A stretch of DNA of 64,000 nt from Ferrovibrio sp. (GCF_019636075.1 NZ_JAHBYG010000006.1:1-64000), one strand, 5' to 3'. Positions 7,887 to 17,127 are shown, counted from the first letter of the stretch. A program made the numbers and translations. The notes: generated by a model from the sequence alone, not told the origin.

Positions 7887-9104
7887 ATGAATGCGATCAC
7901 ACAAGCCTCCGCCCTGCGCGGCGAATCGTCCGATCTGCCCGACACGCCGCCACGTCATGCCGGCCTGGCACTTTTTGCCCTGGCGATCGGTGCCTTCGGC
8001 ATTGGCACAACCGAATTTTCTCCCATGGGCCTGCTGCCGGTGATTGCCCAGGGGGTGGATGTTTCGATCCCCACGGCGGGGTTGCTGATCAGCGCCTATG
8101 CCATCGGCGTGATGGTGGGAGCGCCGATCATGACTCTGGCATTCAGCCGCTTGGGCAAGCGGAGCGCGCTGATGCTGTTGATGGGCATCTTCACCATCGG
8201 CAATATCATGTCGGCCCTGGCGCCGGGCTATTTCACCCTGCTGTTGGCGCGTCTGGTCACCAGCCTGAATCATGGGGCGTTTTTCGGCCTCGGCGCAGTG
8301 GTGGCGGCCAATCTGGTGCCGAAAGACAAGCAGGCCAGTGCGATTGCGACAATGTTTCTCGGCCTCACCATTGCCAATGTGGGCGGCGTGCCGGCGGCCA
8401 CCTGGATCGGTCAGCAGATCGGCTGGCGCATGGCCTTTGCCGGCACGGCTCTGCTCGGGCTGCTGGCGATTGCGGCGTTATGGCTGGCTTTGCCCAAGGG
8501 CCGGCCTGGCAAAGCCCCCGATCTGCGCCGCGAATTGCGCGTGCTGGTGCGGCCTGCCGTGTTGCTGGCCATGGCCACCACGGTGCTCGGTGCCAGTGCG
8601 ATGTTTGCGCTGTATACGTATGTGGCGCCGACCCTGACCGAGCTTACCGCCGCATCCGATGCCTTCGTCACCCTTGGTCTGGTGTTGATCGGCGTCGGCT
8701 TCACCCTGGGCAACATGCTGGGCGGGCGGCTGGCCGATTGGTCGCTGGATCGCGCCACGAAGATTTTCCTGGCCGCGCTGGCATTGATCATGCTGCTGCT
8801 GCCGGTGGTTTTCGCCAGTCATCTGGGCGCGGCAATCGGCTTGCTGGTATGGGGCGCGGCGGCTTTTGCCATCGTGCCGCCGGTGCAGATGCGGGTGATG
8901 CAGGCCGCTGCTGAAGCTCCCGGTCTGGCTTCCTCGATCAATGTGGGCGCGTTCAATCTCGGCAATGCGCTGGGGGCTGCCATCGGCGCTGCGGTGATCA
9001 GCGCAGGCCTGGGCTATGCCGCGATTCCGATTGCGGGCGCGTTGCTCGCCGCTGCCGGTCTGTTGCTGGTCTGGCTTGGCCGGTCGCGCCGCCATGGGGT
9101 CTGA
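7887..9104 (+). CDS. MFS transporter, DHA1/AraJ-like exporter
   Basis: The 405-residue protein has twelve hydrophobic segments after a polar N-terminus of about 28 residues. GIGTTEFSPMGLLPVIA in helix 1, SAYAIGVMVGAP in helix 2 and the SRLGKRSA loop are signatures of the AraJ/YdhP group of drug and sugar exporters (DHA1). It sits in the inner membrane and probably expels small organic molecules by proton antiport. The divergent LysR gene is its likely regulator. No clear ribosome site precedes the ATG beyond ACGAG. Confidence 0.88.
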   Translation: MNAITQASALRGESSDLPDTPPRHAGLALFALAIGAFGIGTTEFSPMGLLPVIAQGVDVSIPTAGLLISAYAIGVMVGAPIMTLAFSRLGKRSALMLLMGIFTIGNIMSALAPGYFTLLLARLVTSLNHGAFFGLGAVVAANLVPKDKQASAIATMFLGLTIANVGGVPAATWIGQQIGWRMAFAGTALLGLLAIAALWLALPKGRPGKAPDLRRELRVLVRPAVLLAMATTVLGASAMFALYTYVAPTLTELTAASDAFVTLGLVLIGVGFTLGNMLGGRLADWSLDRATKIFLAALALIMLLLPVVFASHLGAAIGLLVWGAAAFAIVPPVQMRVMQAAAEAPGLASSINVGAFNLGNALGAAIGAAVISAGLGYAAIPIAGALLAAAGLLLVWLGRSRRHGV

Positions 9105-9125
9105 CGGCAAGAAACGGCCATACAT

Positions 9126-9614
9126 TCAGGCCGCCACGCCCTTGCGGTAGGTCGTGTAGAGGATCACCTCCGCATCCAGACCGGCCAGATGCTTTTCGAT
9201 CAACGGACGCACATCGGCCCAATCCAGGCCGCCCACGCCGGTGGCCAGCCGGGGCAGCGCCACGCTGCGCGGCTTTTCATCGCCGATCATTTGCGCCAGC
9301 GCTTTCAAGGCATGGTTCACATTCGGCAGACTGGCCTTGCCGGGTTTGCCGCCGGCGCCTTCCGATGGTTCCTGCGTCAGCAGGTTGATGATCCGCACGG
9401 TGCCGCCCTCCGGCTTGGCGCCGGCCCATGACCAGATTTCGCCGGGCTTGGGATGGTTCTGCTGGCAGTAATGCCGGAAATCCTTCGCCATGGCCGGATA
9501 GCGTTCACGCAAGGCCAAGGCCAGCCCGCTATCGAAATGATCATGCGGCGCCACGCCATGGGCGATGATATCGGCCTGGCTCAAGAGGATGTCGCCTTCA
9601 ACGTCGCGGATCAC
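9126..9614 (-). CDS. Macro-domain (ADP-ribose-binding) protein
   Basis: A 162-residue stand-alone macro domain. GDILLSQADIIAHGVAPH matches the N-terminal nucleotide-binding loop (a variant of GDI...DAIVN), and ALPRLATGVGGLDWADV is the phosphate-binding loop. Such proteins bind ADP-ribose or remove it from proteins or RNA, or act on O-acetyl-ADP-ribose. The GTG at 9614 is chosen because GAAGGAG stands just before it; longer in-frame openings upstream lack support. It is convergent with the MFS gene and shows no functional link to either neighbour. Confidence 0.8.
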   Translation of the reverse strand: MIRDVEGDILLSQADIIAHGVAPHDHFDSGLALALRERYPAMAKDFRHYCQQNHPKPGEIWSWAGAKPEGGTVRIINLLTQEPSEGAGGKPGKASLPNVNHALKALAQMIGDEKPRSVALPRLATGVGGLDWADVRPLIEKHLAGLDAEVILYTTYRKGVAA

Positions 9615-9717
9615 AGAACTCTCCTTCGTTTGATACGGGAGAAACCTTAATCGCGCGCAGCGGAAGCCGCCTTGCGTTAGATCAATGGCGCAGCCTGTTC
9701 CACACAAAAATTGATGT

Positions 9718-10839
9718 TCACTGGGCTGTGAGCAGCGCCTTGCGGAAACGCAGTGCGGCCAGGGCGAAGAACACCACGCCGGTGGCACCCAGCGCAATCA
9801 TGCGCGGCCAGATGATGGCGATGTCGGCGCCGCGATACAGGATCGCCTGGGCCAGACCAACGAAATGCAGCGCGGGCGATACCTGCATGGCGGTTTGCAG
9901 CCAATCCGGCATGCTTTCCATCGGCGTGGTGCTGCCGGAAAGCAGATTCATCACCATCAGCAGCGGGATCGACAGCAACCCGAATTGCGCCATCGACGTG
10001 GATATGGTGGCCACCAATATGCCCAAGGCAGCCACCGAAAACATGTAGAGCGCCGATGCGGTGATAAAAAGCGGGATCGAACCCGATACCGGCACGCCCA
10101 GCAGGATTTCCACCACCACGATCAGCGAAAAGCTGGCTGCGGCCAGGATCACCAGGCCATTGGCCCAGATCTTGGCCAGCATGATTTCGATGGGCGTTAC
10201 CGGCATGACCAGCAAATGCTCGATGGTGCCATGTTCGCGCTCGCGGATCAGCGCGGCGCCGGTCAGGATCACCGCCAGGATGGTGATGTTGTTGATCACC
10301 TGCATCACGGCGGTGAACCAGTCGGATTTCAGATTGGGATTGAAGCGCGCCCGCACCACCAGATCGATCGGCAAGGCTTGGGTGCTGCCAGGCAGGGCGG
10401 CAGCCACTTCCTGGTAGATGATGTTTTGCAGATAGGCCGCGCCATTGCCGGCCTGCGACATGGCTGTGGCATCTATATTGATCTGTACCGATGGGTATTG
10501 CCCGGCCAGCACATCCTGTTCGAATTTCGGCGGTATCTCGATCACGAATACATATTGTCCGGCATCCACCGCCGTATCGATCTGACGGGCGTCTATCAGT
10601 ACCGGGGGTTTGAAGAAGGGCTGCTGGATCGCATCCTGCAAGCGGCGCGATAGCGGCGAACGGTCTTCATCCACCACCGCCACGGCGGCATTCTCCACCT
10701 CGAATTTCGCGCCCGTTGCCACGGCGTATACCGCGAAGGTGAAGGTGTAGACGATCAACCCAAGCAGTATGGGATCGGCGCGCAGGCTGCGCAATTCCTT
10801 GATGCCGAGGCGGAAGATACGGGCCAGGAAGCGCAGCAT
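9718..10839 (-). CDS. ABC-2 type permease, YhhJ-like
   Basis: A 373-residue ABC-2 permease: one N-terminal membrane segment, a long extracytoplasmic region (about residues 40-170 with the ENAAVAVVDEDRSPLS start), then five hydrophobic segments. IREREHGTIEHLLVMPVTPIEIMLAK is the conserved ABC-2 cytoplasmic motif. It begins two bases after the stop of the large ABC gene and is the last member of the operon, matching the hlyD-rbbA-yhhJ order known in enterobacteria. It likely pairs with the second half of the exporter. Confidence 0.88.
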   Translation of the reverse strand: MLRFLARIFRLGIKELRSLRADPILLGLIVYTFTFAVYAVATGAKFEVENAAVAVVDEDRSPLSRRLQDAIQQPFFKPPVLIDARQIDTAVDAGQYVFVIEIPPKFEQDVLAGQYPSVQINIDATAMSQAGNGAAYLQNIIYQEVAAALPGSTQALPIDLVVRARFNPNLKSDWFTAVMQVINNITILAVILTGAALIREREHGTIEHLLVMPVTPIEIMLAKIWANGLVILAAASFSLIVVVEILLGVPVSGSIPLFITASALYMFSVAALGILVATISTSMAQFGLLSIPLLMVMNLLSGSTTPMESMPDWLQTAMQVSPALHFVGLAQAILYRGADIAIIWPRMIALGATGVVFFALAALRFRKALLTAQ

Positions 10840-10841
10840 GC

Positions 10842-13562
10842 CTAGGCTCCCTGTTTGCGCAAGGCGGCCACCGAGGCCAGGATGAAACCGATGCCGAACA
10901 GCGCCAGAATGATGATGTTGCGCCACACATCGGCCAGGCCCAGCCCTTTGGCGAACACGCCCAGGCTGACCGGTTGATACCAGGCGGCGGGAAACCCCAA
11001 GCCGATCAACTGCCCGGTCCCCGACAATGATGCCACCGGCACCAGCAGGCCTGAGAAATTCACCGCCGGAATGATAGCGAGGATGGCGGTGGCGAAGATT
11101 GCCGCCACCTGGCTGCGCACGAAACTGGAAACGAACAGACCGAAAGCCGTGGTGGATAGCACATAGGCCAGCGACCCCAGCGCCAGTGCCAGGAAAGAGC
11201 CGGTAAGCGGCACCGCGAAGATTATGCGCGCCAGTATGATCAAGCAGAAGAAACTCAGGAAACCGATCACCACATAGGGCAGTTGCTTGCCGAGCAGGAA
11301 TTCCAGTTTGCTCACCGGTGTGGATTGGAAATTGGCAATCGAGCCGGTTTCCTTTTCCTTCACGATGCCCAGCGCGGTCATGATCGCGGGGATCAGCACC
11401 AGCAGCAGCACGATCACGCTGGGTACGATGGCATTGGCGCTTTTGAAGGATTGGTTGTAGCGAAAGCGGGTTTCGATGCCGATGGGATAAAGCGGCTGTG
11501 CCTCGCCTTTATGGCGCCGGGTCTGATCGGCCAGATAGCTGGCGGCCAGGCCGCTGACATAGCCACGTGTGGTTTCGGCGCGGAAGGGCATGGCGCCATC
11601 CAGCCAGATGGCAATGGCCGGGGTTTCGCCGCGCATCAGCTGTTTGCCGAAATCCGGCGGAATTTCGATGGCCAGTGTAAGCTCGCCATTCTGCAGGCGG
11701 TGATCCAGTTCGTGCGCCGAAGCAATTGGTGGCTTCTCGATGAAATAGCGCGAGCCCTGAAAGCTTTCCAGCAATTGCCGACTTTGCGCCGATTGATCCT
11801 GGTCGTAGGCGGCAAAGGGCAGTTTCTCCACATCGAAGGAAATGCCATAGCCGAAAGTGAGCAGCAGCAGCGCCGGCCCCAGCAATGCAAAGGCCAGCCG
11901 CAGCGGGTCGCGCAGGATTTCCAAACTCTCGCGCAGGGCATAGGCCCAAAGCCGGCGCAGATCCACCCTTCGCGGTTTTGCCGGAGGCGCGACTGCTATC
12001 GCGGCCCGTGGCGCGGCATCCTGTTCGGCGTTGCCCATGCCGGCTTCCTGCAGGATTTCGATGAAGGCATCTTCCAGATCGGCTTTGCCGCGCGCGGCGG
12101 CCAGATCGGCGGGTTTGCCCACTGCCAGCACGCGGCCGGCATGCATCAGCGAAATGCGGTCGCAGCGCTCGGCCTCGTTCATGAAATGGGTGGACAGGAA
12201 GATCGTCACTCCATCGCGGCGCGACAGCGCGATCAGTTCACGCCAGAAATCGTCGCGGGCCACCGGATCCACGCCCGAGGTGGGTTCGTCCAGGATCAGG
12301 ATTTCCGGGCGATGGATGATCGCCACGGCCAGTTGCAGGCGCTGGCGTATACCCAGCGGCAGGTCTTCCGGCCGGCTATCGGCCATCGCCGCCAGATCGA
12401 ACCGCGTCAGCATCTCGTTCACCCGGGCATCTATGCTGTCGGCGGGCAGGCCGAATAATTGCGCATGTAGCAACAGGTTCTGCCGCAAAGTCAGTTCGCC
12501 ATAGAGCGAGAAGGATTGCGACATGTAGCCAACCCTGCGGCGGGTTTCCATGTCGCCTGCATGCAATGGCTGGCCAAACAACAATGCGCTGCCCTCGCTG
12601 GCCGGCAGCAGGCCGGTCAGCATCTTCATCGTTGTGCTTTTGCCGCAGCCATTGGAACCGAGAAAGCCGAAGATTTCGCCTTTGCCGATGCGGAAGCTTA
12701 CAGTGTCCACTGCCGTGAAGCCGTTGAAACGTCGGGTCAGGCCTTCCGCTTCGATGGCGGGCGGGCCGTCGGTTTCGGCACGGGGCGGTATTTCCGGCGG
12801 GCTGGCATCCTTGCCGGCGCGGCCGGGCATCAGCGCAATGAAGGCGCGCTCCAGGCTGGATGCTGCGGCCTGCTGCTTGATCTCGGCTGGATTGCCGGTG
12901 GCGATCACCTTGCCGCCATGCAGGGCGGCCAGCCAGTCGAAACGCTCGGCTTCTTCCATATAGGCGGTGGCAACCACCACGCTCATGCCTGGCCGTCGCG
13001 CCCGCATGCGCTCGATCAGCGCCCAGAATTGCCGGCGCGACAGCGGGTCGATGCCGGTGGTGGGTTCGTCCAGGATCAGCAGGTCGGGATCGTGGATCAG
13101 CGCCGCGCAGATGCCCAGCTTCTGTTTCATACCGCCGGAAAGCTTGCCGGCCGGCCGGTCATGAAAAGCGGAAAGCCCCGTGGCTTCCAGCAATTCCGCG
13201 ATGCGCGCATCGCGTTCCGCTCCGCCCTGGCCGAACAGCCGGCCGAAGAAATGTAGATTCTCCGCCACGCTCAGGGTGGGATACAGATTGCGACCCAGGC
13301 CCTGCGGCATATAGGCGATGCGGGCGCAGATGGCGTGCCGCGCAGCAGGCTGGCCGATATCCTCGCTCAAGGCCTGGATGCTGCCCTGTTGAATCCGCGT
13401 GATGCCGGCGCCCAGGCCCAGCAGGGTGGATTTGCCCACGCCTTCCGGGCCGATCAGGCCGGCCATGCAGCCCGCCGGTACGATCAGGCTTACATCATCC
13501 AGCGCCAGCGTCTTGCCATAGCGATGCGAGACGCCATCGAAACGCAGTGCGGCCTCGCTCAT
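10842..13562 (-). CDS. RbbA-type ABC transporter: two ATPase domains fused to an ABC-2 permease
   Basis: A 906-residue three-part protein. ATPase domain 1 (about 1-230) has Walker A GPEGVGKST, signature KLSGGMKQK and Walker B LLILDEPT; domain 2 (about 270-500) has GSNGCGKST and ILILDEPTSG, but its signature reads DLPLGIRQR, a degenerate form of LSGGxxQ. The C-terminal ABC-2 permease (about 530-906) repeats the design of the downstream YhhJ-like protein. Length and order match E. coli RbbA/YhiH (about 911). It overlaps the HlyD gene by ATGA. An exporter role is expected; a ribosome-linked role was claimed for E. coli RbbA, which cannot be judged here. Confidence 0.9.
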   Translation of the reverse strand: MSEAALRFDGVSHRYGKTLALDDVSLIVPAGCMAGLIGPEGVGKSTLLGLGAGITRIQQGSIQALSEDIGQPAARHAICARIAYMPQGLGRNLYPTLSVAENLHFFGRLFGQGGAERDARIAELLEATGLSAFHDRPAGKLSGGMKQKLGICAALIHDPDLLILDEPTTGIDPLSRRQFWALIERMRARRPGMSVVVATAYMEEAERFDWLAALHGGKVIATGNPAEIKQQAAASSLERAFIALMPGRAGKDASPPEIPPRAETDGPPAIEAEGLTRRFNGFTAVDTVSFRIGKGEIFGFLGSNGCGKSTTMKMLTGLLPASEGSALLFGQPLHAGDMETRRRVGYMSQSFSLYGELTLRQNLLLHAQLFGLPADSIDARVNEMLTRFDLAAMADSRPEDLPLGIRQRLQLAVAIIHRPEILILDEPTSGVDPVARDDFWRELIALSRRDGVTIFLSTHFMNEAERCDRISLMHAGRVLAVGKPADLAAARGKADLEDAFIEILQEAGMGNAEQDAAPRAAIAVAPPAKPRRVDLRRLWAYALRESLEILRDPLRLAFALLGPALLLLTFGYGISFDVEKLPFAAYDQDQSAQSRQLLESFQGSRYFIEKPPIASAHELDHRLQNGELTLAIEIPPDFGKQLMRGETPAIAIWLDGAMPFRAETTRGYVSGLAASYLADQTRRHKGEAQPLYPIGIETRFRYNQSFKSANAIVPSVIVLLLVLIPAIMTALGIVKEKETGSIANFQSTPVSKLEFLLGKQLPYVVIGFLSFFCLIILARIIFAVPLTGSFLALALGSLAYVLSTTAFGLFVSSFVRSQVAAIFATAILAIIPAVNFSGLLVPVASLSGTGQLIGLGFPAAWYQPVSLGVFAKGLGLADVWRNIIILALFGIGFILASVAALRKQGA

Positions 13563-14629
13563 TGCGGCAGTTTCACCGCTAGTTCGGCGGGCCAGGCGGC
13601 ATTGCCGTCGCTGCGCACGTATCCCACGCCGCGTATGCCCACCTTCACCTGGGATTCGTATTGCTTCAGGATTTGCGGCGAGATGCGCAGTTTCACGCGG
13701 AACATCAGCTTCTCGCGTTCATCGCTGGTTTCCACTGCCTTGGGCGTGAATTGCGCTTCGGCGGCCACGAAAGAAACGCTGGCCGGCAACATGTATTCAG
13801 GGGCCGGATCGAGTTGCAGCCGCGCTTCATCGCCGATGCCCAACCGCCCCGCCACGCGGGCCGGCAGGAATACGGTCATGTACACATCCGACAAATCGAG
13901 CAAGGTTGCCACCGGCGCGCCGGCAGCCACCACTTCGCCGCCCTGCACCAGCTTGTATTCCACCCGGCCGCGTCGCGGTGCTTTCAATTCGGCATCGGCC
14001 AGTTGCGCTTGAATGCGCGCCAGATCGGCGCGGGCCGCATCGGTGCTGGCGCGGCTCTCGTCCAGGCTGGCATTGGCCGCGCGCAGGGCTGCTTCGGCGG
14101 CATGCAATTGGCTGCGGCGCAGGTCCAACTGCTGATTGGTGCCATAGCCCTTGGCATTCAGCTCGGCAGCGCGTTGATGCTCTTGCTGAGCCAGCAGCAA
14201 TTCGCTCTTGCGCTGGGCGATGGCGGCCTGGGCGGCAATGCCGGCATTCTCGGCGCGCCGGATCTGTGCCTCGGCGCCGCTGCGTTGGGCCTCCAACTCG
14301 GCGGTATCCATGCGCGCCACGATGGCGCCGGCTTCCACGGTCTGGCCTTCCTGTACCAGCATCTGGGCGATGCGGCCGCCGTATTTAGCCGCCACCAGCA
14401 CTTGCTCGGCTTCGATGCGGCCATTGGCCAGAGCCACGTGGGCGGGCAGTTTTCTGCCGCTCAGTTTGCTCCATAGGCTGCTCAGGCGTTCGCTCAGGCG
14501 CGCGCCTTCGCTTTGGGCCAGAGCGGGTGGGGCGCTGCCGAGCATCAGCAGGGCGCAGAACAGGATCAGGCTATGGCGCAGCAAGGCGGTACTCCAGATG
14601 TATGACAAGGGGAGGCGATGTTTTTTCAT
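13559..14629 (-). CDS. HlyD-family membrane fusion protein (YhiI-like)
   Basis: The 356-residue protein has one N-terminal hydrophobic segment ending APPALAQ (signal peptide or anchor), a lipoyl half GRIEAEQVLVAAKYGGRIAQMLVQEGQTVEAGAI (split about residues 69-107), a long helical hairpin rich in Ala, Gln and Glu (about 112-215), and a beta-barrel C-terminus. It would span the periplasm and couple the RbbA/YhhJ pump to an outer-membrane channel, none of which is encoded here. ATGA overlaps occur at both ends, so translation is coupled through the operon. Confidence 0.9.
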   Translation of the reverse strand: MKKHRLPLSYIWSTALLRHSLILFCALLMLGSAPPALAQSEGARLSERLSSLWSKLSGRKLPAHVALANGRIEAEQVLVAAKYGGRIAQMLVQEGQTVEAGAIVARMDTAELEAQRSGAEAQIRRAENAGIAAQAAIAQRKSELLLAQQEHQRAAELNAKGYGTNQQLDLRRSQLHAAEAALRAANASLDESRASTDAARADLARIQAQLADAELKAPRRGRVEYKLVQGGEVVAAGAPVATLLDLSDVYMTVFLPARVAGRLGIGDEARLQLDPAPEYMLPASVSFVAAEAQFTPKAVETSDEREKLMFRVKLRISPQILKQYESQVKVGIRGVGYVRSDGNAAWPAELAVKLPQ

Positions 14630-15165
14630 TTTCCGAGATCGAGCAGGATGCGGAAGGCCACCAGATCGGTAACCACCACCAGCAACAGCAGGATCAGCAG
14701 GATGGTGAAGCGATGGATGTCGCGCGACAGGCTGCCGCGATGGCCCAGAATGCTGCGCAGATGGCTGGAAAAGCCCTGCATCAATTCCTCGCGTTTACGG
14801 GCTTCGCCGAATTGCCAGACCTGCAGCATGCCCAGGGTGAGTATCATCGCCGCGCCGGCAAAAAGCAGGAAATACGCCACGAAATGCGCGATGCCAGCGG
14901 CCACCGGGGCCAGCGCGCAGAGCGCCACGATGCCCAGGCTGAGCAGGGTGAAATATTCCAGCACACGCCATTGCTGGCGTTTTGCGAACAGGATGTTCTG
15001 ACCGCTTTCCTCGAACAGCATGCGGAATTCGGCATGGCTGAGATCATCGAGATCGCTGGGCTGATTGGGTTCGTGCCGATCTTCGGCTTCCGCCGGCGCG
15101 GCTGCGGGCTTCGGTTTGGCCGGCGCTGCGGAAGCTGCCGGGCGGGTAGTGGGTGCGGTTGCCAT
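14626..15165 (-). CDS. Unrecognised membrane protein heading the RbbA-type operon
   Basis: A 179-residue protein I do not recognise. The first 40 residues are low-complexity (Ala/Pro/Lys), then an acidic stretch PSDLDDLSHAEFRMLFEES, and three strong hydrophobic segments at about 68-90, 92-115 and 155-177 separated by a basic loop (EARKREELMQGFSSHLRSILGHRG). It overlaps the HlyD start by ATGA, so it is made with the pump, but it is not part of the classic hlyD-rbbA-yhhJ set. AAGGAGACGG precedes the ATG and is itself preceded by the 13-bp repeats at 15180-15231. Possibly an accessory or assembly factor. Confidence 0.7.
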   Translation of the reverse strand: MATAPTTRPAASAAPAKPKPAAAPAEAEDRHEPNQPSDLDDLSHAEFRMLFEESGQNILFAKRQQWRVLEYFTLLSLGIVALCALAPVAAGIAHFVAYFLLFAGAAMILTLGMLQVWQFGEARKREELMQGFSSHLRSILGHRGSLSRDIHRFTILLILLLLVVVTDLVAFRILLDLGK

Positions 15166-15179
15166 GATCCGTCTCCTTG

Positions 15180-15231
15180 TCGAAGAACTGGGTCGAAGAG
15201 CTGGGTCGAAGAACTGGGTCGAAGAGCTGGG
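15180..15231. repeat. Four tandem copies of a 13-bp unit in the leader of the exporter operon
   Basis: TCGAAGAACTGGG and TCGAAGAGCTGGG alternate twice (15180-15192, 15193-15205, 15206-15218, 15219-15231), so the array can also be read as two 26-bp units. On the transcribed (-) strand it lies 18 bases after the phaC stop and runs directly into the AAGGAG of the next gene. Non-coding; a copy-number change would alter the leader. Confidence 0.95.
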
Positions 15232-15249
15232 CTCAAATCCACATCCGGG

Positions 15250-17127
15250 CTAGCGCCCCATCACATAACTGCCGGGCGCGTCGCCAAGCGGCTTATAGCC
15301 GGCGGCGGCATTGCCCATCTCTTTCGGTGCCGCCACCTGCTTGCCGGATTTGGCCGCCAGCCAGGCCTGCCAGGCCGGCCACCACGAGCCTTCATGCACA
15401 TCCTGCCGTTCCATCCAGGAGGCGATGTCGATCTCGCCATCATGGCGGCTGCGATGTTCGAGGCGAAAGCGCCGGTTGCGCCGGCCGGGTTCGCTCACGA
15501 TGCCGGCATTATGGCCGCCGCTGGTCAGCAGCAGGGTGATATCGGTATGGGTGAGGCGGTCGATCTTGAACACCGAACGCCACGGCGCCACATGGTCCTG
15601 CTCGGTGCCGATGGCGAAAACCGGCGCGCGGATATTGCCCAACGACACCAGTTCGCCATCCAGCCGATAACGGCCCTCGGCCAGGTCGTTGTTCAGGAAA
15701 AGCTGGCGCAGATATTCGCTGTGCATGCGATAGGGCATGCGGGTCTGGTCGGCATTCCAGGCCATCAGATCGTTCAACTGGCCGCGTTCGCCCATCATGT
15801 ATTCATTCAGCATGCGCGACCAGATCAGATCGTTGGAACGCAGCAATTGAAACGCACCGGCCATCTGCTTGGTATCGAGAAAGCCCTGTTCCCACATCAT
15901 GTCTTCCAGGAAGCGCACCTGGCTTTCGTCGATGAACAATGTCAATTCGCCGGCTTCCTTGAAATCCACCTGGGCCGCCAGCAGGGTGAGGCTGGCCAGG
16001 CGTTCGTCGCCGCGCCCGGCAAGGGCGGAGGCGGCAATCGATAGCAATGTGCCGCCCAGGCAATAGCCGGCGGCATGCAGGCGCTGGCCCGGCTGGATGG
16101 CGGAAACCGCATCGATGGCGGCCAGTGCGCCCAGCCGCAGATACTCTTCCATGCCGAGATCGCGGTCGTCGTATTCCGGATTCTTCCACGACACCATGAA
16201 GACGGTGTGGCCCTTGCTCACCAGGTAACGCACCAGCGAATTCTGCGGCGAAAGATCGAGGATATAATATTTCATGATCCAGGCCGGCATGATCAGAACC
16301 GGCTCGGCATGCACGGTCTTGGTGGTGGGTGCATACTGGATCAGTTCGATCAGGCGATTGCGATATACCACCTTGCCCGGCGTAACGCCCACATCGCGGC
16401 CGACCTGGAAGGCCTCGGCGCCCACCGGCGGCAGGCCCAGCAGATTGCGCTGGCTGTCTTCCATCAAATTCTGCCAGCCATGCAGCAGATTCTGGCCGCC
16501 GGTTTCGAGGGTTTTCTGTTGCAGCACCGGATTGGTGAGCAGGAAGTTGCTGGGCGAAAAAATGTCGAGCAATTGCCGCGCGGTGAATTCCATCACCTGC
16601 TCATGATGGCGCGAAACACCGGGCACGCCGGTGGTGGCGTTGTACCACCATTGCTGGGTGAGCAGGAAAGACTGGTAGATCATGTTATAGGGCGGTTGCT
16701 GCCAGGCCGGATCGCTGAAGCGGCGGTCTTGCGCCAGCGGCTGGATGCAGGGCTCGGGGCTGTCATTGCGGGTGGCGCAATGGGCGGCATGGGTGGCCAT
16801 GCGCAACACCTTGCGGCCGGCCTTGCGCAGCAGATCGGTGCGCTTGCCGGGCGCGCTCAGCAGATGCGCGGCCCAATCGGTATAGGCCAGGGTAAGCGAG
16901 GCGGGCGACAGGCCGGCGGTGAGCCGGGCCAGAAAGGCGTTGGCAAAACGGTCGGCCAGAAAATCGCTGTGATCGGGTTCGCCGATGGCCACGGGCTGTG
17001 CTGCCTGCACAGCGGGAATGGCCACGGGCTGTGCTGCCTGCACAGCGGGAGCCGGCTTGCCGACGGGGCCGGTTCCCGGCTGGCTGGCCGATACGGGAAG
17101 ATTGGTTTTGGCTTTACGCGTGGCCAT
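15250..17127 (-). CDS. phaC: Poly(3-hydroxyalkanoate) synthase, class I
   Basis: The 625-residue enzyme polymerises (R)-3-hydroxyacyl-CoA into PHA on the granule surface. An alpha/beta fold carries the PhaC lipase-like box GYCLGGT with nucleophile Cys near residue 353, the acid in GTEQDHVAPW and the His in SGGHNAG; VMSWKNPEYDDRDLGMEEY is typical of the class. The Ala/Pro/Gln-rich N-terminus contains a 33-bp in-frame duplication (16985-17050). The ATG at 17127 is chosen over an in-frame TTG at 17160. No phaA, phaB, phasin or depolymerase gene is nearby, so this is a solitary synthase. Confidence 0.95.
   Translation of the reverse strand: MATRKAKTNLPVSASQPGTGPVGKPAPAVQAAQPVAIPAVQAAQPVAIGEPDHSDFLADRFANAFLARLTAGLSPASLTLAYTDWAAHLLSAPGKRTDLLRKAGRKVLRMATHAAHCATRNDSPEPCIQPLAQDRRFSDPAWQQPPYNMIYQSFLLTQQWWYNATTGVPGVSRHHEQVMEFTARQLLDIFSPSNFLLTNPVLQQKTLETGGQNLLHGWQNLMEDSQRNLLGLPPVGAEAFQVGRDVGVTPGKVVYRNRLIELIQYAPTTKTVHAEPVLIMPAWIMKYYILDLSPQNSLVRYLVSKGHTVFMVSWKNPEYDDRDLGMEEYLRLGALAAIDAVSAIQPGQRLHAAGYCLGGTLLSIAASALAGRGDERLASLTLLAAQVDFKEAGELTLFIDESQVRFLEDMMWEQGFLDTKQMAGAFQLLRSNDLIWSRMLNEYMMGERGQLNDLMAWNADQTRMPYRMHSEYLRQLFLNNDLAEGRYRLDGELVSLGNIRAPVFAIGTEQDHVAPWRSVFKIDRLTHTDITLLLTSGGHNAGIVSEPGRRNRRFRLEHRSRHDGEIDIASWMERQDVHEGSWWPAWQAWLAAKSGKQVAAPKEMGNAAAGYKPLGDAPGSYVMGR
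16985..17050. repeat. 33-bp in-frame tandem duplication inside phaC
   Basis: Two perfect copies (16985-17017 and 17018-17050) encode AVQAAQPVAIP twice within the flexible N-terminal region of PhaC. The period is divisible by three, so the frame is kept. Each unit contains an internal inverted repeat (GCTGTGC ... GCACAGC), which may have favoured slippage. Confidence 0.95.

Noticed and set aside
9615-9797. Upstream extension of the macro-domain gene
   Set aside because: The extension is Cys/Arg/Ser-rich and unlike macro proteins, while the GTG at 9614 has a good Shine-Dalgarno sequence.
15180-15231. Possible mini CRISPR array
   Set aside because: The 13-bp units are directly adjacent with no spacers and there are no cas genes; it is a simple tandem repeat.
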